A stretch of DNA of 64,000 bases from Verrucomicrobiota bacterium (lineage in GTDB: Bacteria > Verrucomicrobiota > Verrucomicrobiae > Limisphaerales > UBA11358). Numbering within the stretch: the stretch's first letter is position 1; the number at the start of each line of letters is the position of its first letter. The DNA lies in the NCBI GenBank assembly GCA_014860005.1, contig JACZKP010000069.1:1-64000 (forward strand), given 5' to 3'. The position numbers and the translations under genes are program-made. The notes beneath the pieces were generated by a model, which worked only from the letters and a program-made list of their open reading frames with translations, was not told where the DNA came from and did not search any database. Positions 9,094 to 16,516 of this stretch are shown piece by piece.

Positions 9094-9270
9094 TCACCCC
9101 GGTTCACCAGAGCGCCGGCTTGCCGCCGGCTTTGCCTGTTCCATGTGGGCAAGGCCGGTTACAGGCCGGCGCCCCGCACTGCGGACGCCTCGTGCAGCGT
9201 GTGAAATGTGCGGTTTGGAGATTGGGATTTCGAGGTTCTTTGGTGTTTGGGTTTTGGATTTTGGAGTTTT
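9094..9270. repeat. Dispersed repeats forming the truA 3' end
   Basis: Two repeat types lie back to back: GCCGGC-rich inverted units (about 9110-9180) and an A/C-rich tandem (CCAAAACCCAAACACC on the minus strand, about 9238-9275). They encode the non-conserved end of truA. The A/C-rich type recurs at about 8990-9030 and 57686-57763. Confidence 0.6.
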
Positions 9271-10017
9271 TCCATAGAACACCTTCCACAGCACAAGCCC
9301 GTGCGCCGGGGCCGTCATGCCCGCCACCCGGCGATCTTTGCACGCTAGCATAAAGGCGATTTCTCCGAGCGGAAATTTCCCTAGGCCCACCTGCACCAGC
9401 GTACCCACGATGCCACGGCACATCTTGTAGAGAAAACCGTCGCCCTCGACGACCACGGTGAATTGCGGTCCGCGCTTCTTGACGTCGCAACGGGTCAGGG
9501 TGCGGACGGTGTTGGCGCGGCCATAACCCGGATTCGCGGTGAAGGACTGAAAATCGTGCCGTCCCACAAAACCCGCGGCGGCGCCCCGCATCAAGGTTAA
9601 ATCCAGCTTGCGCGGCACATGCCACGCGGTGCGCCGCAGCAGGGGATTCATGGCCGGATGATTCCAGATCAGATAGCGATACTGTTTGCCGCGGGCGCCG
9701 AATCGCGCGTGAAAGTCCGGTTTCGCGCGTACCGCGGACAACACGCGGATGTCTTCGGGCAAATGAGCATTCATCGCCAGGGCCAGCTTGCGCACCGGCA
9801 TCTTGAATTCGCCACGGGACAGGATGAAGTGCGCGACCATGCCCAGCGCGTGGACGCCGGTGTCGGTGCGACTGGAGCCGTGAAGTCGCGGTCGGCTGGG
9901 GAATAGTCTGCCCAGCGCGCCTTCCACCAATTCCTGGACGCCAGTGCCGATCTTTTGGACCTGCCAGCCCTGGTAGCGGGTGCCGTCGTAGGCAATGGTG
10001 AGTTTGAGTTTGACCAC
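9094..10017 (-). CDS. truA: tRNA pseudouridine(38-40) synthase TruA with repeat-derived tail
   Basis: Isomerises uridines 38-40 in tRNA anticodon arms. The likely start is the GTG at 10017, which places KLKLTIAYDGTRYQGWQVQ at the N-terminus as in the family; an upstream ATG at 10143 would add 42 unrelated residues. The catalytic Asp is D52 in GSSRTDTGVHA. Other signatures are KQYRYLIWN, HDFQSFT and the C-terminal GDGFLYKMCRGIVGTLVQVG. The family normally ends shortly after LVLWKVFYGK. Here the frame runs about 57 residues further through an A/C-rich repeat and a GCCGGC-rich repeat (about 9094-9270), giving a low-complexity tail. The tail is probably unstructured and tolerated. Confidence 0.92.
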   Translation of the reverse strand: MVKLKLTIAYDGTRYQGWQVQKIGTGVQELVEGALGRLFPSRPRLHGSSRTDTGVHALGMVAHFILSRGEFKMPVRKLALAMNAHLPEDIRVLSAVRAKPDFHARFGARGKQYRYLIWNHPAMNPLLRRTAWHVPRKLDLTLMRGAAAGFVGRHDFQSFTANPGYGRANTVRTLTRCDVKKRGPQFTVVVEGDGFLYKMCRGIVGTLVQVGLGKFPLGEIAFMLACKDRRVAGMTAPAHGLVLWKVFYGKTPKSKTQTPKNLEIPISKPHISHAARGVRSAGRRPVTGLAHMEQAKPAASRRSGEPG

Positions 10018-10312
10018 GCGCCCAGCGTAATCTGACAACGGCCGCGGATAAATATCGATCTCAGATTTTGGTAATTGATCGGCAGCTTGAGCTAACCCGG
10101 GCGCGCGCCACCGCAGTCCCTCGCGAAAAAAATCTTGGGCCATAAACCTCCTGTTGCCAGTCGTCTAGCGGCGAAGCACCGACACATTCGGGACAAAGGG
10201 GTTGATGCATTTTCCAGAAATGTCTAAGATGCACCCGCGTTTTAACTCATCAAGGAGCGCGCGGCTTTGTCCGGCGCGTTCTCAACTACTTCGAAAGGAA
10301 ACCACAAGCACA

Positions 10313-12031
10313 GTGTGCGGAATTGCAGGAATTGTCAGTCGTGACGAAGATGACCTGGGCGATCCACTTCAGCGGATGCTCAGAACCATGCACCATCGCG
10401 GCCCCGACGGGGCCGGGTATGTCATTGGGAGCAACGTGGACCGGCGGGGGCGGTTGGAGGACTTGGATTTCAAAAACAAACGCGGGCGGGCGGCTCTGGG
10501 CCATGTCCGCCTCGCCATCACGGGTCAGGCTTCGGGGTTGCAGCCATTTCAATCGCAGGATCGCCGCGTGAGCTTTCTCCACAACGGCGAGATCTATAAT
10601 TATCAGCAACTCTGGGCCGAATTGGAGTCTGCCAACAACGCCCCGCCACGGAGCGACAGCGAGGTGGTGATGCGCTTGTTGGAGCAACACTACGCAGGCG
10701 ACCTCAAGGAGGCCGTAACCCGCATCCTGCCCAGGTTGGATGGCGTGTATGCGCTGGCCATCTCAGATCAGAAGCAAACGTTGGTGGTGCGCGACCGCAT
10801 CGGCGTGCGGCAACTTTATTACTCCAAGAACGGCGACCGGTTGGCTTTCGCGTCGGAGAAGAAGCCGCTTTGGGAATTGTTCGGACGCGCGGCGGAGATC
10901 AATCGCATTCTGCCCGGCCATCTGCTGGCGATGGATGCGCAAGGCTCGGAAATGCTCCGGTTTTGGTCGCCGGAACAGTTGCGCAATGAACCGATGATTA
11001 CCAATCGCGATGACGCTCTGTCGGTTTACGGAGGGGCCATGCGCGCCGCCATTCAGAAACGCATTCATGGACGCGACCGGGTCGGAATCATTTTCTCCGG
11101 CGGCATTGACAGCGTGCTGGTGGCATATCTGGTGCGGGAAGCGGGCGTGCCGTTCACGTGTTACACCGTGGGCTGTGGCGAGAATGCGCCGGACTTGATC
11201 TGGGCGCGGGATGTCGCAAAACGCCTCGGCTTCCCCTTGCAGGAAAAAGTGCTGACTGCGGCGGAAGTGGAGAGTTTGATCCCAGAAATCATCCGCGACA
11301 TCGAGGATCACAGCTTGAATCAGGTGGAGGTAGCGGTCCCGATTTACATCGCCAATCGTCTCGCCCAAGAGGCGGGCGAGCGAGTGTTGTTGACGGGGCA
11401 GGGTGCGGACGAACTGTTCGGCGGCTATTCGTGGTATTCGCGTGTGGCGGCGGAGAGTTATGACAACTTTGTCGCGCGTTCATGGGAAGATACCTGCCTG
11501 CTCTACAAGGAATGTCTCGAACGCGAGGACAAGATCACCATGGCCCACAGCATGGAACTGCGCGTGCCATTCTTGGATCCTGAAGTGATCCGGGCCGCCT
11601 TTCGTATCGCGCCCGAGTTGAAGGTGAATCAGGGTGAAGACCTGCTGGGCAAACGCATTCACCGGGATTTTTGCCACGCCATTGGCATTCCCGAGGACAT
11701 CGCCTTCCGGGTCAAGGAAGCCGCGCAACACGGGGCCAACGTCCATGACACGCTCGGGACGCTGGCAGATCAGCGCACGCCGGACGAAGCGACGTTGGGC
11801 GCCGCAGGCTATGATCCGGACAAATCGGTAACCGAAAAGCTGGGCAGTTCGTCGCGTTACGGCTATCGCTACGGCGACGCGCAATTGTGGAAGCCGGCGC
11901 CGCGAATGCAGTTCCTGCTGGATTCGCACGCCGCGCGCCTGGGCTTGTTGCCCCCGGACGCCCAACGACATTGGGAGGAAGTCAACCAACGACTGGCCGG
12001 CGAACCGGTCCTAACTTCACCGGCCACATGA
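10313..12031 (+). CDS. Asparagine-synthetase-like glutamine amidotransferase, mannosylglycerate operon
   Basis: A 572-residue class II glutamine amidotransferase. The GTG at 10313 is chosen over an upstream ATG at 10202 because it puts the nucleophile Cys at position 2 (CGIAGIVSR), as these enzymes require after Met removal; AAGGAA about ten bases upstream can serve as ribosome site. Residues 2-200 are the glutaminase domain (HHRGPDGAG, GHVRLAITG, NGEIYNY). The synthetase half has the pyrophosphate loop SGGIDS near 261-266, LTGQGADELFGGY and MAHSMELRVPFLD. It could simply be AsnB. However, it overlaps mpgS by four bases and opens the mannosylglycerate operon, so it may amidate a compatible solute (mannosylglycerate to mannosylglyceramide, or a peptide as NAGGN AsnO does). 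That role is inference. Confidence 0.85.
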   Translation: MCGIAGIVSRDEDDLGDPLQRMLRTMHHRGPDGAGYVIGSNVDRRGRLEDLDFKNKRGRAALGHVRLAITGQASGLQPFQSQDRRVSFLHNGEIYNYQQLWAELESANNAPPRSDSEVVMRLLEQHYAGDLKEAVTRILPRLDGVYALAISDQKQTLVVRDRIGVRQLYYSKNGDRLAFASEKKPLWELFGRAAEINRILPGHLLAMDAQGSEMLRFWSPEQLRNEPMITNRDDALSVYGGAMRAAIQKRIHGRDRVGIIFSGGIDSVLVAYLVREAGVPFTCYTVGCGENAPDLIWARDVAKRLGFPLQEKVLTAAEVESLIPEIIRDIEDHSLNQVEVAVPIYIANRLAQEAGERVLLTGQGADELFGGYSWYSRVAAESYDNFVARSWEDTCLLYKECLEREDKITMAHSMELRVPFLDPEVIRAAFRIAPELKVNQGEDLLGKRIHRDFCHAIGIPEDIAFRVKEAAQHGANVHDTLGTLADQRTPDEATLGAAGYDPDKSVTEKLGSSSRYGYRYGDAQLWKPAPRMQFLLDSHAARLGLLPPDAQRHWEEVNQRLAGEPVLTSPAT

Positions 12032-13227
12032 GAATTGAACGACCCAAGGAAATCGAGCGGTTTGGCGCCATCCGTTTCGGCGAGTTGCAAAGAATCTTTG
12101 AACTGGATTCAGGTCCGGACAATGGCGAATCCGCCATCGTCAATCCCACCATCATGCAGGTGGGTTCGCAGGCGCTGGCTGAAGTGCAGAAGGACATGGC
12201 GATCATCGTTCCGGTGCGCAGTGAGCGGCTGAAGCTGGTCGAGGGCGTACTCTGCGGCATTCCGCATCCGTGCCTGATCATCGTGGTGTCGAACAGCCCG
12301 CGCGATCCGGTGGATCGCTTCGGCATGGAGCAGGATGCGTTGCAGGAGTTCTGCACCTTCACGGGCAAACAGGCGGTCATTCTCCACCAGAAAGACCCGA
12401 TCATCGCGCGGGCGCTGGCGAAAGTTGGCTATCGTTCCGTGCTGGGCGAAGGCCGCCAGGTGCGCGACGGCAAGGCGGAAGGCATGTTGCTCGGCACCCT
12501 GCTGGCCAAACTGGCCGGCAAAAAGTACGTCGGCTTCGTGGATGCGGACAATTATTTCCCGGGCGCCGTCGAGGAATATGTCCGGGTCTATTCCGCGGTG
12601 TTCGCCACGTGTGAATCGCCCTACACGATGGTGCGCATCGCGTGGCACAGCAAACCCAAGATCGTGGAATCGAAACTTTTCTTCCGTAAATGGGGCCGCA
12701 CCACCACCCGCACCAACGAGTTTCTGAACCGGTTGCTGGCGCATTACACCGGCTACGATACGGACATCATCAAGACGGCCAACGCCGGGGAACATGCGAT
12801 GACGATGGAACTCGCCATGGCGCTGGGCTACTCGTCGGGCTATTCCATCGAGCCGTATCATATCATCAACCTGATCGAGCAATTCGGCGGCATTCACGAA
12901 AGCGAAGCCCTGCGAAAGCTCCAGCATCGCATCGAAGTGTATCAGGTCGAGTCCCGCAATCCGCATCTGCATGAAGCCGGTGATGATTCGCACATTGATG
13001 ACATGAGCTATCAGGCGATGCAGGTGATTTACCATTCGTCCGTCTGCCCCGACCGGCTCCGCAAGGAGCTGCACCGGGTGATGGTGAGCAATGAATACTG
13101 CACGCCGCACGCGAAACCACGCAAACCGAGATATTTTCCACCACTACAAACGCTGGATTTCAACAAATTCTCCGCGGCCATCGCCGACCATCCCCAGGCC
13201 AAGATCATTCTGGGAGGCAACTTATGA
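12028..13227 (+). CDS. mpgS: Mannosyl-3-phosphoglycerate synthase (GT55)
   Basis: A 399-residue glycosyltransferase that transfers mannose from GDP-mannose to 3-phosphoglycerate, the first step of mannosylglycerate synthesis. Family hallmarks are MAIIVPVRSERLKLVEGVLC, the RxGKAEGM-like segment RDGKAEGMLLGTL, the metal/nucleotide DxD motif in VGFVDADNYFPGAVEEYVR, and a downstream GYDTDIIKTANAGEHAMT block. Length agrees with MpgS. It starts at the ATG at 12028 inside the last codons of the amidotransferase (ATGA) and ends overlapping the transporter by four bases. The cognate phosphatase is two genes downstream, which confirms the pathway. Confidence 0.93.
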   Translation: MRIERPKEIERFGAIRFGELQRIFELDSGPDNGESAIVNPTIMQVGSQALAEVQKDMAIIVPVRSERLKLVEGVLCGIPHPCLIIVVSNSPRDPVDRFGMEQDALQEFCTFTGKQAVILHQKDPIIARALAKVGYRSVLGEGRQVRDGKAEGMLLGTLLAKLAGKKYVGFVDADNYFPGAVEEYVRVYSAVFATCESPYTMVRIAWHSKPKIVESKLFFRKWGRTTTRTNEFLNRLLAHYTGYDTDIIKTANAGEHAMTMELAMALGYSSGYSIEPYHIINLIEQFGGIHESEALRKLQHRIEVYQVESRNPHLHEAGDDSHIDDMSYQAMQVIYHSSVCPDRLRKELHRVMVSNEYCTPHAKPRKPRYFPPLQTLDFNKFSAAIADHPQAKIILGGNL

Positions 13228-14876
13228 ACGCCTTGGACTGGGCGGTCATCCTGGCCTACCTGGGTGGCATCGTGGGTTTCGCCTGGTGGATTGGTCAGCG
13301 GCAGGTTTCACAGGAGGACTATTATCTCGCGGGCAAGAAAGTGCCGTGGTGGCAGTCGGGCGTTTCCATCATGGCCACGCAACTCGGCGCCATCAGCTTC
13401 GTCTCCGCGCCCGCCTTCGTGGCGCTCGCTGAGGGCGGCGGAATGAAGTGGCTGTGTTATGAATTCGGCGTACCGCTCGGTCTCATCGTTGTGATCATGG
13501 TGCTGGCGCCGGTTCTTAACCGCAGCCGACACATCAGCATTTACGAATACTTGGAGGGCCGCTTCGACCGGCGCGTCCGCCTCGTGGTGAGTTTGCTGTT
13601 TCAATTGGGCCGCGGTCTCGCGACGGCCGTCTCCATTCTCGCGGGCGGGTTGATTCTATCCACGGCCCTTTCCATTCCGACGAGCGTGGCGATTCTGGCC
13701 GTCGGCGCGGTGACGCTGCTGTACGACGTGCTCGGCGGCATCCGGATCGTAATTCTGAGCGATGTCCTGCAAATGATCATTATCGTGGCGGGCATTCTGG
13801 TTTGCGGGGGATATGCGCTCCAGATGGTCGGCTGGGAACAGGCCTGGCAGGGCTTGAGCGCCGACCGCTTGAAGATTTTGGATTTCGCGCAAACCGGCGT
13901 GACGAAGGAGGGACAATACTCTTTCTGGCCGATGGTCATTGGCGGAGCGTTCCTGTACGCTTCTTACTACGGATGCGATCAAAGCCAGGCACAACGCCAG
14001 CTTGCAGTAGGCTCTCTGGGCGGTGTCCGAAAGGCGCTCCTGTTTAACGCGCTCGGACGGTTTCCGGTCGTGCTGCTCTACTGCGTGATGGGCGTGATTG
14101 TGGGCGCTATCTTCCAAACCACCGCCGGGTTGAACCACGTGGCGGGCGCCGTTGGCATGGACAGCGCGGCCGTCAGCGAAACTTTGGCGCGCGATCCCGA
14201 CCGGATGTTGCCGCTGTTCATTCTTTCCTACCTGCCGCACGGCGTAATCGGATTTCTGTTTGTCGCGATCATGTCGGCGCTGATGTCGAGCCTGGATTCG
14301 GCCATCAACTCGTTGAGCGCGGCGACGGTTCGCGACGTGTATCTCCCTTACGTCCGGCCCGACGCCAGCGAGCGCCAGTTGCTGCGCGTGGCCAAGGTTT
14401 GCACGGCTAGCTGGGGTGTGTTTTGCATGCTGGCGGCGTTGGCTTTCGCGAACTTCGGGGAATCCACGCGGCAAACGACCATTGTGCTCATCAACGCCGT
14501 GGGCAGCCTGCTCTACGGTCCGATTCTCGCCGCGTTCCTGCTGGGGATTCTCACGAAAAGGGTCGGTGCGCGGGGCGTGCTGGTGGGGGTGGTGGTCGCC
14601 ATTGGCACGAACATTCTCGTCTGGCAACTGCTCCCGAACGTGTCCTGGCTTTGGTGGAATGTCATCGGGTTCATCGTCACGGTCGCGGGCGCGTTGCTGG
14701 TCACGGCCGCCTCCCAACTCGAAGCGCGGGCGGAAACCGCCAGCGAACGCCTGTCCGCCGATCCGGCCACGGGACGCTGGTGGGGCATCTCCGCCGGTGT
14801 GGGCGGGTATTTCATCTTCATCGTGATCTTCTGCTTCTGGCTGCAAAACCAGGTGGCCGCTTCACCCGCGCTGTGA
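13224..14876 (+). CDS. Sodium:solute symporter (SSS family)
   Basis: A 550-residue inner-membrane transporter with about 13-14 hydrophobic helices. SSS family features are an N-terminal helix followed by the DYYLAGKKVPWWQSGVSIMA segment, the GGIRIVILSDVLQMII region, and a Na+-site block LFVAIMSALMSSLDSAINSLSAATVRDVY. It is translationally coupled to mpgS (ATGA, 13224) and to mpgP (GTGA, 14873). Its position between the two mannosylglycerate genes suggests uptake of a compatible solute or a precursor under osmotic or heat stress. The substrate cannot be read from the sequence. Confidence 0.9.
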   Translation: MNALDWAVILAYLGGIVGFAWWIGQRQVSQEDYYLAGKKVPWWQSGVSIMATQLGAISFVSAPAFVALAEGGGMKWLCYEFGVPLGLIVVIMVLAPVLNRSRHISIYEYLEGRFDRRVRLVVSLLFQLGRGLATAVSILAGGLILSTALSIPTSVAILAVGAVTLLYDVLGGIRIVILSDVLQMIIIVAGILVCGGYALQMVGWEQAWQGLSADRLKILDFAQTGVTKEGQYSFWPMVIGGAFLYASYYGCDQSQAQRQLAVGSLGGVRKALLFNALGRFPVVLLYCVMGVIVGAIFQTTAGLNHVAGAVGMDSAAVSETLARDPDRMLPLFILSYLPHGVIGFLFVAIMSALMSSLDSAINSLSAATVRDVYLPYVRPDASERQLLRVAKVCTASWGVFCMLAALAFANFGESTRQTTIVLINAVGSLLYGPILAAFLLGILTKRVGARGVLVGVVVAIGTNILVWQLLPNVSWLWWNVIGFIVTVAGALLVTAASQLEARAETASERLSADPATGRWWGISAGVGGYFIFIVIFCFWLQNQVAASPAL

Positions 14877-15736
14877 GCCTCCAACCATCCCCTCGGGTTA
14901 ATCATCCGGCCGCTCGTTACGTGGTCTTCACGGACCTGGACGGCACGCTGCTCGATCACCACACCTATTCCTTTGCGGAGGCGCAACCGGGTTTGGAATT
15001 GCTCCGCCAGCACCACATTCCGCTGGTCTTTTGTTCGGCCAAGACGCGGGCGGAACAAATGGTTTATCGAAACGCCCTGCAAATTCGCGATCCGTTCATC
15101 GTTGAAAATGGCGGCGCCGTCTTTGTGGAGCAGGGTTATTTCAAGCAGCCTCACTCCTTCACCCGTTCCGCTAGCGGGTTTGATGTGTTGGAATTTGCCC
15201 GACCCTGCGCGGAGGTGCGGAAGATTTTGTCCATGGTCCGGGACGAATTGCAACTGCCGTTGAAAGGTTACGGAGACATGACCCTCCGGGAAATCGCAGA
15301 GTTGACCGGGCTTGACGAACAATCCGCGGCGCTCGCCTCCCAGCGTGAGTATGAGGAGACCGTTGTCACGCAGTTGTCCGACTCCGACCGCGAACGCTTT
15401 CGCGCTGCGTTGGCCCGTCACGGCGTGATGATGACTGCCGGCGCAAGGTTCATTTCCATTTCAACGGCCAATGACAAGGGCCGTGCCACGAAGGCATTGA
15501 TCGAAATGTACCGGCGGGAATGGGGCGAAACCGTCACCGTGGGCATCGGCGACAGTTGGAACGATGCCCCGCTGCTCTCGGTGACCGATCTGGCGCTGCA
15601 AGTGCAACAACCCGGCGGCACGTGGGCACGGCTGGCTGTGAAGGGTATCCGGAGGATCAAAGGCGTTGGGCCCAAAGGCTGGACGCTCGCGATGAGCCAG
15701 CTTGTTGACGCAAAACCGGCGTTACCGTCAGCTTAA
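14873..15736 (+). CDS. mpgP: Mannosyl-3-phosphoglycerate phosphatase (HAD superfamily)
   Basis: A 287-residue HAD-type phosphatase that removes phosphate from mannosyl-3-phosphoglycerate to give mannosylglycerate. Motif I is VFTDLDGTLLD (residues about 18-28), motif II is VFCSAKTRAEQ, and motif IV is VGIGDSWNDAPLLSV. The cap carries IVENGGAVFV, typical of the MpgP/YedP group. The start is the GTG at 14873, overlapping the SSS stop in the pattern GTGA, in line with the other junctions of this operon; no ATG lies between it and motif I. It completes the two-step mannosylglycerate route with mpgS. The last codon is followed by about 50 bases before a broken gene, with no obvious terminator hairpin. 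Confidence 0.92.
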   Translation: MSLQPSPRVNHPAARYVVFTDLDGTLLDHHTYSFAEAQPGLELLRQHHIPLVFCSAKTRAEQMVYRNALQIRDPFIVENGGAVFVEQGYFKQPHSFTRSASGFDVLEFARPCAEVRKILSMVRDELQLPLKGYGDMTLREIAELTGLDEQSAALASQREYEETVVTQLSDSDRERFRAALARHGVMMTAGARFISISTANDKGRATKALIEMYRREWGETVTVGIGDSWNDAPLLSVTDLALQVQQPGGTWARLAVKGIRRIKGVGPKGWTLAMSQLVDAKPALPSA

Positions 15737-15783
15737 CCCACCGATAGCACGCCCGGGAGTAACAATGTTGTCGCGAATCTACT

Positions 15784-16492
15784 GTGGGCGGACGCGAGCC
15801 GGCGTTTATCGAACGCAACCCGAAAGATTTCGATCATCCGGATTTGACGATGTTCCTGAATTCGGCTTTGGAGAAAGCCCGGGAGCATCGCACGCGCGAG
15901 GCGGTCGAGTTCCGCGCCAAGCAACTTCATCAGAAACCGGAGATTGCGAAGATTAACATCCTCGCCACGCGCGAAAACGAAGTGCTTGTCGCGGTGTACG
16001 GCCAGGTGATCCGCACCGGGATCTTTCAGGAAAAAGTTTTCAACGAAGCGTTCAACTTCAAATCCCGTGGTCATGAGCAGAAATCCGATGCCGTTCGTTG
16101 CGTTCAATTTGGCCTGTGGCGAGGCGCGAGGAGGGCGCATCCCCGCAGCGGGCTGACCACGTTTCGCGAAGCGAAGGTCTCTGGTTGGGCAACCAACTTG
16201 TGGCGGGCTTGGGAAGCCAAACCGACGAGCAACAAAGCCACAGGTCAAATTGGGCGCAACCCGGAGGGCGGCCGTGCTTTTCGGCTAAGACCTCGTTGCT
16301 TGCTCCTTACAGACCGCTGGCGGGTATGCTCGTCGCGCGCGCCTCGACTGAACCGAAAATCCCTGGCCGCGAACGGCATTGGATTTCTGTTCATGACCAC
16401 CAAGTCTCCGTTTCATGCGCAATCCCAACATGGCCGCCAACGGTCGTTTCCCCACCGCTGTCGGCGACTTCAAATATGAGGTCACCAATTAG
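15784..16492 (+). pseudogene. Unrecognised gene interrupted by an inverted-repeat insertion
   Basis: The first ~95 codons from the ATG at 15784 read like a genuine protein (FRAKQLHQKPEIAKINILAT, NEVLVAVYGQVIRTGIFQEK, VFNEAFNFK). Coding sense is lost at 16069, where a nested inverted repeat begins. On its far side, in another frame, MRNPNMAANGRFPTAVGDFK and YEVTN then TAG (16415-16492) reads like the natural C-terminus. I infer one gene split by a ~330-base insertion that also shifts the frame. The protein family is not recognised. Confidence 0.5.
16069..16398. repeat. Nested inverted-repeat (MITE-like) element
   Basis: Outer arms 16069-16097 and 16370-16398 are reverse complements over 29 bases with two mismatches (GGTCATGAGCAGAAATCC... 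pairs with ...GGATTTCTGTTCATGACC). Next to the left arm, 16098-16120 pairs with 16237-16259 (TTGCGTTCAATTTGGCCTG and its complement). The element encodes no transposase and disrupts a gene. It could be a miniature inverted-repeat element or a structured repeat; no target duplication was identified with confidence. Confidence 0.65.
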
Positions 16493-16516
16493 CATCCTGT
16501 CGTTTCGAGCGCTTAA

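Noticed and set aside
10202..10312. In-frame ATG 111 bases upstream of the amidotransferase start
   Set aside because: Using it would bury the nucleophile Cys, which must be residue 2 after Met removal in class II amidotransferases.
13656..14846. Minus-strand frame of 396 codons
   Set aside because: Antisense of the SSS transporter; no recognisable protein features.
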